Shown here piece by piece: positions 6,064-12,824 of a stretch of DNA of 13,655 bases (its first letter is position 1; every line of letters starts with the position of its first letter). This DNA comes from JAVBMB01 sp031552995 (GTDB lineage: Bacteria > Bacillota > Clostridia > Oscillospirales > Butyricicoccaceae). Made by a program: the position numbers and the translations under genes. The notes beneath the pieces are model-generated. The model had not been told where the DNA came from, searched no databases, and worked only from the letters and a program-made list of their open reading frames with translations. The DNA is taken from NCBI GenBank assembly GCA_031552995.1, contig JAVBMB010000049.1, forward strand, positions 1 through 13,655, read 5' to 3'.

Positions 6064-6995
6064 TTGCCGTCTCCGACGCGCTGAGAAATAATATACAGCG
6101 GCCGTGCCTTCACCTCGTCAAATATGCGCGATATATAAGCGCCGATTACCGCCAGCGATGCCGACAGCACGCTGCCTATCAGCAGCAGCAGCAGAATGAC
6201 CGTTGTAAAGCCGCTGACGGCGCTGCCCGAAAAGTAATTGAACAGCGTCTGCACACCAAGCACAAGCGCGCCGAGAAAAAACAGCGCGGCGGCTAGGACG
6301 GTTATATAGAGCGGCTTCGATGTAAACGACAGCACCGAGTCGATTGCAAACCGAACTCTGCGGCGCATCGAAAAATGGCTCTTGTCCCCCTCGCGCCGCT
6401 CGACGTCGAACATCAGCTTCTCGGAGCGGAACCCGACCCACTGGCATATACCCCGGAAGAATATCCGCCCCTCATCGAACCCTCGCAGCGCGTCGACGAC
6501 CTTGCGGTCAAGCAGCTTGAAATCGGATGAATATCCAAGCTCCATGCCGCTTACCCATTTGAGCAGCCTGTAAAAGCCCTTTGCAAAGAACTTGTACAGA
6601 AGCCCCTCCTCGCCGCGCGACGCCTTTACACCGTCGACTATGTCGCAGCCGGTGCTGTCCATCAGCTCAAGCATCTGCGGGATATATCGCGGCGGGTGCT
6701 GCAAATCGCTGTCCATCACAAGATATCTGCGGCTGTTCACCTCGCGCAGTCCGGCGCAAATGGCGGCCTCCTTGCCAAAATTGCGCGAAAAACGCAGACA
6801 GGTGACGCGCCTGTCCTCAGACGCCAGCCGCTCAATCGCCGCCCACGACATATCATGCGAGCCGTCATCGACAAGCACAAGACGGAAGTCGATGCTATAG
6901 CCCTCAAGTATGGAAATTAGCTTGCGCATGTTCCGGTCAATGCACTTCTCTTCATTAAACACCGGGATAACAATCGCGAGCGCACAGTCATTCAT
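6060..6995 (-). CDS. GtrB/CsbB-like polyprenyl-phosphate glycosyltransferase (GT2)
   Basis: This 311-residue membrane-bound family 2 glycosyltransferase would transfer a sugar from a nucleotide donor to a polyprenyl phosphate on the cytoplasmic face. Motifs in order are the VIPVFNEE opening (about 9-16), LVDDGS (about 41-46), SRNFGKEAAICAG, the metal-binding DSD in VMDSDLQHPP (95-97), and the catalytic-end region QWVGF followed by ERREGDKSHFSMRRRVRFA. Two C-terminal helices (about 228-250 and 264-289) match DPMS/GtrB/CsbB-type enzymes. A start at 7001 is possible, but AGGAGG (7010-7005) is only 3 nt from it and 9 nt from ATG 6995, so 6995 is preferred. Either start overlaps the end of the YfhO gene. 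Which sugar it uses cannot be told; relatives use glucose, GlcNAc or mannose. Confidence 0.92.
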   Translation of the reverse strand: MNDCALAIVIPVFNEEKCIDRNMRKLISILEGYSIDFRLVLVDDGSHDMSWAAIERLASEDRRVTCLRFSRNFGKEAAICAGLREVNSRRYLVMDSDLQHPPRYIPQMLELMDSTGCDIVDGVKASRGEEGLLYKFFAKGFYRLLKWVSGMELGYSSDFKLLDRKVVDALRGFDEGRIFFRGICQWVGFRSEKLMFDVERREGDKSHFSMRRRVRFAIDSVLSFTSKPLYITVLAAALFFLGALVLGVQTLFNYFSGSAVSGFTTVILLLLLIGSVLSASLAVIGAYISRIFDEVKARPLYIISQRVGDGK

Positions 6996-9813
6996 CGGCA
7001 TTTACCTCCTCGGCGGTATCTTCGTCCCCCGTCTCGTCGCCGGAAGCCTGAAACTCCGCATCTACCGGCGCGTCAGGTGATGTGTCGTCACAGGCCGCCG
7101 GTTCGGCTTCGGGCAAATCCTCACACAGTATGTCCACAGCCGGCCAGCGCAAATCATATTCCAGCGCCATTGTCAGCCGCGCGTCACCGCGTCTTAAGCA
7201 AAACAGCACGTATGCGGCAATAAGCAGCGCGATGCCAAGCAGCGTCAGCTTAAGCCCAAGGGCAAAGCCCTGAAGCTCAAAACGGAACTCGACGTTGTGC
7301 GCTCCGGCCGGTATGCGCGCCGCAAGGAACGCCCCGTCAATCGTCTCCATCTCATTTCGCTCGCCGTCGATATAAAGCACCCACCCGGCGTCATAAGGTA
7401 TAGATGTAAACAGTATCCGATCGTTCTGCGCCGTCACATGTCCGCTGACACGAGTGGAAGAGAATGCGACATCCTGCATGCCGCCCGCGGCAAGCGCGTC
7501 CATAGCCTCGGCGTAAGCATTGAAGTCAAGCGCCACCATCGTAACAGTCGCGCTGCCGCTTGCGCGGTCGCGTCCAAGCGTAACGTTAACTTCAAGCGTG
7601 TCTCCCGGGTTCACATCGCCGCAGTCGATTACATGCGGATAGCGGACCTCGTCGCTCTGTACATCGTCGCGAAGCTTTGTCTCAACATATGTCTGCTGCT
7701 CGCCGCTGACGAAGATAAAGAGCGGCTTCGTTTCGTCCACGGTGTAGTGAAGCGTCAGCTTGCCGGGGTCGGACGTATCGGATTCAGAGAATTGATACAT
7801 CCCGTTCGCGCCCTCCGTGACGGTCAGTTTATCACCTGAGAAAGAGTCCGGCTCAAGATATTCAAACAGTTTGGGCGCGTCGCCCAGCGCGCAATCCACA
7901 AACTCCTGCTGAACCGCAAACGGGTCGGCATTGTTAAAATCCCACTCGGTCATTAGCTCATTGTTCGCCAAAAACGCAATCGGCAGCGCGTATTTGTTCT
8001 CATACAGCTTCACGCCGGCGGCGCTCTCCTCTACCTGCGGCCACAGCTCCCGTTCGTAGGGTGTCTCCCCGCGGGACATCAAATACCTGACGCCCAAAAT
8101 CGAGTCGATAACAGGCGTGTTCGGCCTGTACAGTATCCTGTTGGCGCGCGTCGTGCCGTACATATATGTATGATAGCCAAACCTGCGCATAACGTCCTGA
8201 AAGTCGGAGCAAAGCATGGAAGAAAAATGGCTCATGCCTCGGTACCCGTAAATAGAGCCGTCGTTAAGCGTCATACTCTTCACAATTTCGGTGCGGAAGA
8301 AGCCGGCGTCCTTGCCAAGCAAATCGGCATACGAGGACAGATACGCATAGTCCCCCATGTTTCGTATATAGGCGTCGCGCGGCATTGAGCCGCAGTTTGT
8401 CGTCCCCATCGCGGCGCCGAAGGTCATCTCTGCCATCAGCACAACAAGCACAAGCGTGCGCGCCGGCTTTGCGCGCAGCCTGCCGCGTTTAAGCAGCAGA
8501 AGTATCGAGCCGTATGCGGCAAGCAGCACAGGAGTCGCAACTATCATCCATACATTCTTCGAGCTTTTTGTAAGCTCAACCGCCAGCATCACGTTCAGCG
8601 CGACGACACCCATCGCCACAAGCTGACGCCACTCGCGTCCGCGCCATTCGATAGCCCGCACGGCGCGGTACGCCATGCACACAATTAAAAAGCTGTACGT
8701 GAACGAAAAGCGGAACGGTATATCATTGGGCGTATGGAAGCCGTGCCATATAAAGTTCGGGATATTCAGGTCTATGCACGCCAGCAAAAAAACGCCGAAC
8801 AGCACATGCAGTATGCGCTCTTTAAGCGGTATTCGCCTGCAGAACATGTATATCGGCAGCATTAGCGCCGTAAGCAGCCCGGCGTAGACATGCGGCACGC
8901 CGCCAGAGCGCATATTCGCCTTCGCCCCGGCAAGGTGATTTGTCAGCACCTCAAGCACCGGCGACAGTGTTTTCCATGTCGTTGGCATTGCGTCGGCAAC
9001 ACCGGACGTGATGCGAAGCACATTCCACACAGGCAGCAGCAGCGCGGCCGATATCACGGCGGCCAGGATTGAAAACGCCCCAAAAACCAGCGCGCTGCGA
9101 ACAATCTGCGCAAACTGGCGTTTAACCGAAAAGCTTGTCAGCACCCTGACGATGAAGTAGAAGAACAGGAATATGCACAGCTGTACAGCAATGTAGTAGT
9201 TGCACACCATCGCCATCGTCAGCGACAGCACATACACCATAAAGCCGCGCCCGTTTATGATTTCCTCTATGCCGATTGCGCACAGCGGAAGCAAAAAAAG
9301 CAAGTCGGTCCACATGATATTCCAATAGTAGTTCGCCATATAGCCGCACATGGCGTACATCAGCGCAAACGCCACGGTTACAAGGTCGCTCTTTTGCGTC
9401 TTATACCGCATGAACCACGCGGCGCACAGCCCGCACAGCCCGGTCTTTATCACCATGCCAACGCCGACAAGGTCGGGGATTATCGTCTTTGGGAACAGCG
9501 CGATAGCCGCGTTCAGCGGAGAGCCGACATTCGTCAAAAACAACGTGTAGTAGTTGATGCCCATGCCGATGTTCCACGAGAACACGCCGCCCTGCCCGTT
9601 ATAGATTATGTCGTGCAGATGCTCGATAAGCGGAAGATATATGTGGTATAAATCGATGCACAGCACATTGCGCCCCACAAAAATAAAGCCGCAGCAAATC
9701 AAGGCAACAAGCATCCCCGCGGCCGGCAGGCCGAAGCTCAATGCCATATACCGGTCCCACACAAAAATGCGGCTGCGTGATTTTAATATAGAATTAAGAG
9801 AATTGTCGTTCAT
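6988..9813 (-). CDS. yfhO: YfhO-family GT-C-type membrane glycosyltransferase
   Basis: This is a 941-residue multi-pass protein of the YfhO family. In Bacillus, YfhO works with the GT2 enzyme CsbB to glycosylate lipoteichoic acid outside the membrane, YfhO being the presumed transfer enzyme. After a first helix (about 28-48) comes an acidic GT-C-like loop with CIDLYHIYLPLIEHLHDII (Asp54), then GGVFSWNIGMGINYY (about 75-89), followed by a dozen or so hydrophobic helices to about residue 470. A large extracytoplasmic domain with many beta strands runs from about 475 to 845 and ends in AGAHNVEFRFEL, followed by one last helix at about 851-872. The unusual part is a 66-residue cytoplasmic tail whose last 45 residues hold about 18 Asp/Glu and no Lys or Arg. 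The ATG at 9813 is preceded by GAGGG and by a leader of about 60 nt. It is the first gene of the three-gene operon. The acceptor is unknown. Confidence 0.9.
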   Translation of the reverse strand: MNDNSLNSILKSRSRIFVWDRYMALSFGLPAAGMLVALICCGFIFVGRNVLCIDLYHIYLPLIEHLHDIIYNGQGGVFSWNIGMGINYYTLFLTNVGSPLNAAIALFPKTIIPDLVGVGMVIKTGLCGLCAAWFMRYKTQKSDLVTVAFALMYAMCGYMANYYWNIMWTDLLFLLPLCAIGIEEIINGRGFMVYVLSLTMAMVCNYYIAVQLCIFLFFYFIVRVLTSFSVKRQFAQIVRSALVFGAFSILAAVISAALLLPVWNVLRITSGVADAMPTTWKTLSPVLEVLTNHLAGAKANMRSGGVPHVYAGLLTALMLPIYMFCRRIPLKERILHVLFGVFLLACIDLNIPNFIWHGFHTPNDIPFRFSFTYSFLIVCMAYRAVRAIEWRGREWRQLVAMGVVALNVMLAVELTKSSKNVWMIVATPVLLAAYGSILLLLKRGRLRAKPARTLVLVVLMAEMTFGAAMGTTNCGSMPRDAYIRNMGDYAYLSSYADLLGKDAGFFRTEIVKSMTLNDGSIYGYRGMSHFSSMLCSDFQDVMRRFGYHTYMYGTTRANRILYRPNTPVIDSILGVRYLMSRGETPYERELWPQVEESAAGVKLYENKYALPIAFLANNELMTEWDFNNADPFAVQQEFVDCALGDAPKLFEYLEPDSFSGDKLTVTEGANGMYQFSESDTSDPGKLTLHYTVDETKPLFIFVSGEQQTYVETKLRDDVQSDEVRYPHVIDCGDVNPGDTLEVNVTLGRDRASGSATVTMVALDFNAYAEAMDALAAGGMQDVAFSSTRVSGHVTAQNDRILFTSIPYDAGWVLYIDGERNEMETIDGAFLAARIPAGAHNVEFRFELQGFALGLKLTLLGIALLIAAYVLFCLRRGDARLTMALEYDLRWPAVDILCEDLPEAEPAACDDTSPDAPVDAEFQASGDETGDEDTAEEVNADE

Positions 9814-9824
9814 TATCCCTCACA

Positions 9825-9840
9825 AATATGTTAATATATT
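9825..9840. repeat. A/T-rich near-palindrome in the yfhO leader
   Basis: The 16-bp sequence AATATGTTAATATATT is a palindrome except for one mismatched pair. It lies in the predicted leader of the yfhO operon, just before its ribosome site. It could be an operator, but A/T-rich palindromes also arise by chance. Confidence 0.3.
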
Positions 9841-9880
9841 ATTGATATCACGCTGGCGAGGACTATGCGTAATCATCATA

Positions 9881-9909
9881 ATTATAGTTTCGCGCGGGGC
9901 GTATGTCAA
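9881..9909 (-). promoter_or_regulatory. Perfect-consensus sigma-A promoter of the yfhO operon
   Basis: On the minus strand, TTGACA (9909-9904) is followed by exactly 17 bp and TATAAT (9886-9881). All twelve positions match consensus. Transcription would start near 9874 and give a leader of about 60 nt before the YfhO ATG. Confidence 0.88.
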
Positions 9910-9910
9910 A

Positions 9911-9916
9911 TATAAT
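9911..9916 (+). promoter_or_regulatory. Consensus -10 box for the rightward unit
   Basis: A consensus TATAAT at 9911-9916 lies one base beyond the -35 box of the leftward promoter. The best -35 candidate upstream is poor (TTCGCG at 9889-9894, 16-bp spacing), so this promoter may be weak or need an activator. The predicted start near 9923 leaves about 43 nt before ATG 9966. Confidence 0.5.
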
Positions 9917-9965
9917 AACAGATAATCACGGCGCGGCCGGCATACTTTATGGCAGGAGAGAGATA

Positions 9966-10433
9966 ATGGTAACTGTAGAGAGCATTCTGATAACGCTGGC
10001 AGTGGCGACGCTGCCCGTAATCGAGCTTCGCGGAGCAATCCCTGTCGGGCTTGCTCACGGGCTCAGCTACTGGCTGGCGTTAGTCGTGTCAATACTCGGC
10101 AATATGGTTCCCGTGCCGTTTATAATTCTCTTCTTCCGCAAGCTGCTCTTTTGGCTGCGCGGAAGGTTCACTCCGCTCGACAGGCTCATCGAAAAACTCG
10201 AATGGCGCGTGCGCACAAAGGCCGCTAAAATCCGCCGGTATGAGCTGCTCGGCCTTTTTATATTTGTTGCGGTGCCTCTGCCAGGCACCGGTGCGTGGAC
10301 GGCTTCGGCCATCGCGGCGTTTCTCGGCCTGCGCCTTAAGGTGTCTGTTCCCGTAATATTTCTAGGCGTACTCACAGCGGGGCTGATAATCACGGCGCTC
10401 AGCTACTCGGCGGTGCTCGCCTTCGGCGGGTAA
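9966..10433 (+). CDS. Small multi-drug export (COG2426-type) membrane protein
   Basis: This is a 155-residue protein resembling the COG2426 / putative small multi-drug export family. Family hallmarks are ELRGAIPVGLAHGL after the first hydrophobic segment, the NMVPVPFIILFFRKLL stretch, and VAVPLPGTGAWTASAIAAFLGL, which carries the conserved PLPGTGAWT motif. Helices are predicted at about 5-20, 35-60, 95-125 and 130-153, with a basic cytoplasmic loop at 60-95. The frame is open to an ATG at 9903, but the consensus -10 lies inside that extension and AGGAG (9954-9958) stands 7 nt before ATG 9966, so 9966 is chosen. The drug-export name is a family label; transport substrate and direction are not established from sequence. 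The gene is the first of the rightward unit and ends 6 bp before the helicase start. Confidence 0.85.
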   Translation: MVTVESILITLAVATLPVIELRGAIPVGLAHGLSYWLALVVSILGNMVPVPFIILFFRKLLFWLRGRFTPLDRLIEKLEWRVRTKAAKIRRYELLGLFIFVAVPLPGTGAWTASAIAAFLGLRLKVSVPVIFLGVLTAGLIITALSYSAVLAFGG

Positions 10434-10439
10434 GCGGCT

Positions 10440-12797
10440 GTGGAGGGGATAACGCTTTCGGTGCGAGGCATCGTTGAGTTTGTCATGCGCGGAGGCGATA
10501 TCGACAATCGCTTTTCCGACGCGTCAAGCATGTACGACGGGGCGAAGGCGCACCGCCGCATACAGCAGTCGATGGGTGAGACATACCGCAGCGAGGTCTC
10601 GCTGCGCATTGCGGGTGAAATACTAGGAATACCGGTTACCGTGCACGGGCGCGCCGACGGCGTAATCGAGGACGGGCTGGGCGTAACAATTGACGAGATA
10701 AAGACGTCGCGCCACAGCCTGGACGGGATAATGTCGCAGTCCCGGCTTCATCTCGGCCAGGCAAAATGCTATGCTTACATGCTGCTAAGCGCCATGCAGT
10801 CGCCGCCGCAGGGCGCAACTGTTCAGCTGACATATTGCCAGCTCGACAGCGGCGAGATTCGCCGTCAGTCGCATTATTTTACGCTGAAGCAGCTTGGAGA
10901 CTTTTTTGACGGCCTGCTTCAAAGCTACGGCGTATGGCTCGAGCTTCGCCAAAAGCATATGATTATGCGGGACGAGTCGATAGGCTCGCTCACTTTCCCG
11001 TATGACAGCTATCGCCCGGGGCAAAAGACAATGGCGGTGTCTGTCTACCGCGCCATTGAAAACGGCGGGCGCCTGTACGCGCAGGCACCGACAGGCATAG
11101 GCAAAACCGTATCCGCGCTGTTCCCGTCGATAAAAGCTCTTGGCGCCGGGATGGGGGAGCGCATATTCTATCTTACGGCAAAGACGGTTACACGCGCCGT
11201 CGCGCAGGACGCGCTGACGCTGATGGCGTCGAAGGGGCTTGCACTGCGTTCGGTCACGCTTCGCGCCAAGGATAAGATTTGCATGTGCGAGCAGACGGTG
11301 TGCAACCCGGAGCACTGCAAGTACGCCAAAGGGCATTTCGACCGCATAAACGACGCGCTGCTCGACCTGCTTGCGGGTGACTTGCTCATCACGCCGGAGG
11401 TGACGCTGAGTTATGCCGAAAAGCACTGTGTCTGCCCGTTTGAGATGCAGCTTGACGCCGCGCTTTACTGTGATGTCATAATAGGAGACTATAACCATGT
11501 GTTTGACCCGCGCGCCTATCTGCGCCGGTTTTTCGCCTCCGGAGAAGACGGGCATATTTTCCTCATCGACGAGGCGCATAACCTGCCTGACCGCGTGCGG
11601 GATATGTATACATGTTCCATCGGAAAACGAAGCTTTGCGCAGATAAAGAAGCTGATAGCCGACAAGACGCCGGAGGCGAAACGGCTGCGCCGCGCCGCAA
11701 CCGGCGTATCGGGGTGGATGCAGGAGCTTAAAACGGCGATGGAGGGCGAAAGGCATACCGTCAGCTCCCGCCTTGATGAGACGCTGGTTACAAAGCTGCG
11801 GCTGTTCTCGGCGTCAATGTCCGAGTGGCTGGCCTCGCGCCGCGGCGTGCCGCACCCCGGCGAGGGCGCCGCGCTCGACCTGCACTTTTCCGTTCTGGCG
11901 TGGATAGAGACGGCCGAGCTGTTCGACAGCCGTTTCACCGTGATTTTTGATGCCTTCGGTTCAGACCTGTCTGTTACGCTGTTCTGCCTTGACCCGTCCG
12001 ATATCATAGCGCAGCGGCTGCTGCTCGCCCGCGCGTCGACGCTCTTCTCGGCGACGCTCACCCCGCTGGAATATTACAGAGACTTGTGCGGAGGCGAACC
12101 GGAGGACAAGATGCTTTCGCTGCCTTCACCGTTTGACCGGTCGCGGCTTAAGCTCATCGCGCATGTCGGCATATCCACAAAATACCGCGACAGGGACGCT
12201 GCCGTCATCCCGATTGCAAGGGCGATAAACGCCGCCGTCTCGTGCCGGGGCGGCAACTACCTCGTATATTTCCCTTCGTATGAATACATGTCCCGCATAC
12301 GCGAAGTCTTCGAGCAGCTGAACCCTTTTGTCGATATTGTCGTCCAATCCGCAGATATGGACGAGCAGGCGCGTATGACATTCATTGAGGAGTTTCGAGA
12401 GGACCGGGGCGGAACACTTGTCGGCTTTTGCGTCATGGGCGGCGTATTTTCCGAGGGTATCGACCTGGTGGGATCCCGGCTTATCGGAACGGTTATAGTC
12501 GGCGTCGGCATGCCTAAGGTCAGCCTGCGCCAGCAGCTGATACGCGATTATTTCGAACAGACGCGCGGCGCGGGGTTCGACTATGCCTACGTCTACCCGG
12601 GCATGAACAAGGTGATGCAGGCAGCGGGGCGCGTCATCCGGTCAAGCAGTGATTTCGGCGCCGTGGTATTGATCGACAGCCGCTTCGGCGGGCAGAAATA
12701 CCTCTCGCTTATGCCGGAGCACTGGTCGCAGCTGTGCTTCGCGCAAGACGAGCGGGAAGTGCGCGGCCTGATTGAAGCCTTTGAATATTTTTACTGA
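10440..12797 (+). CDS. PD-(D/E)XK nuclease fused to an XPD/DinG-like Fe-S DNA helicase
   Basis: This 785-residue superfamily 2 helicase (Rad3/XPD/DinG group, COG1199) has an N-terminal RecB/Cas4-like nuclease domain. The nuclease residues are RADG (71-74, Asp73), the DEIK core (85-88) and QAKCY (107-111, the Q-x3-Y motif). The helicase has Walker A QAPTGIGKT (215-223) and DEAH (377-380). Between these lies an Fe-S segment with Cys281, 283, 288, 293, 330, 332 and 344; the likely ligands are 281 or 283, 288, 293 and 332. C-terminal motifs include FSATLTPLEYY, NYLVYFPSYEYM, GGVFSEGIDL and motif VI QAAGRVIRSSSD. It should unwind 5'-tailed DNA and perhaps cut it, in repair or recombination. The GTG at 10440 is the first start after the in-frame TAA of the preceding gene (two codons apart) and keeps the family opening ITLSVRGIVEFVMRGGDID. 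The ribosome site is weak, which suggests translational coupling. Confidence 0.92.
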   Translation: MEGITLSVRGIVEFVMRGGDIDNRFSDASSMYDGAKAHRRIQQSMGETYRSEVSLRIAGEILGIPVTVHGRADGVIEDGLGVTIDEIKTSRHSLDGIMSQSRLHLGQAKCYAYMLLSAMQSPPQGATVQLTYCQLDSGEIRRQSHYFTLKQLGDFFDGLLQSYGVWLELRQKHMIMRDESIGSLTFPYDSYRPGQKTMAVSVYRAIENGGRLYAQAPTGIGKTVSALFPSIKALGAGMGERIFYLTAKTVTRAVAQDALTLMASKGLALRSVTLRAKDKICMCEQTVCNPEHCKYAKGHFDRINDALLDLLAGDLLITPEVTLSYAEKHCVCPFEMQLDAALYCDVIIGDYNHVFDPRAYLRRFFASGEDGHIFLIDEAHNLPDRVRDMYTCSIGKRSFAQIKKLIADKTPEAKRLRRAATGVSGWMQELKTAMEGERHTVSSRLDETLVTKLRLFSASMSEWLASRRGVPHPGEGAALDLHFSVLAWIETAELFDSRFTVIFDAFGSDLSVTLFCLDPSDIIAQRLLLARASTLFSATLTPLEYYRDLCGGEPEDKMLSLPSPFDRSRLKLIAHVGISTKYRDRDAAVIPIARAINAAVSCRGGNYLVYFPSYEYMSRIREVFEQLNPFVDIVVQSADMDEQARMTFIEEFREDRGGTLVGFCVMGGVFSEGIDLVGSRLIGTVIVGVGMPKVSLRQQLIRDYFEQTRGAGFDYAYVYPGMNKVMQAAGRVIRSSSDFGAVVLIDSRFGGQKYLSLMPEHWSQLCFAQDEREVRGLIEAFEYFY

Positions 12798-12800
12798 AAA

Positions 12801-12813
12801 GCCGCGCCGCGGC
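12801..12813 (+). other. Short G+C hairpin before the FHA-FtsW gene
   Basis: GCCGC and GCGGC pair around a GCC loop, just before the GGAG ribosome site. There is no U-run, so it is not a terminator. It could tune translation of the next gene, but it is short. Confidence 0.3.
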
Positions 12814-12824
12814 GGAGAGAAGAA

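Noticed and set aside
6181..6196. AGC/CAG trinucleotide run as a possible microsatellite
   Set aside because: It encodes consecutive leucines of a transmembrane helix in the glycosyltransferase and is explained by codon choice.
9903..9965. N-terminal extension of the export protein from ATG 9903
   Set aside because: The consensus -10 at 9911-9916 lies inside it, and ATG 9966 has a well-spaced AGGAG.
10785..11756. Minus-strand open frame of 323 codons inside the helicase gene
   Set aside because: It lies wholly opposite the conserved Fe-S/DEAH region of the helicase, has Arg-rich composition typical of a shadow frame, and has no family resemblance.
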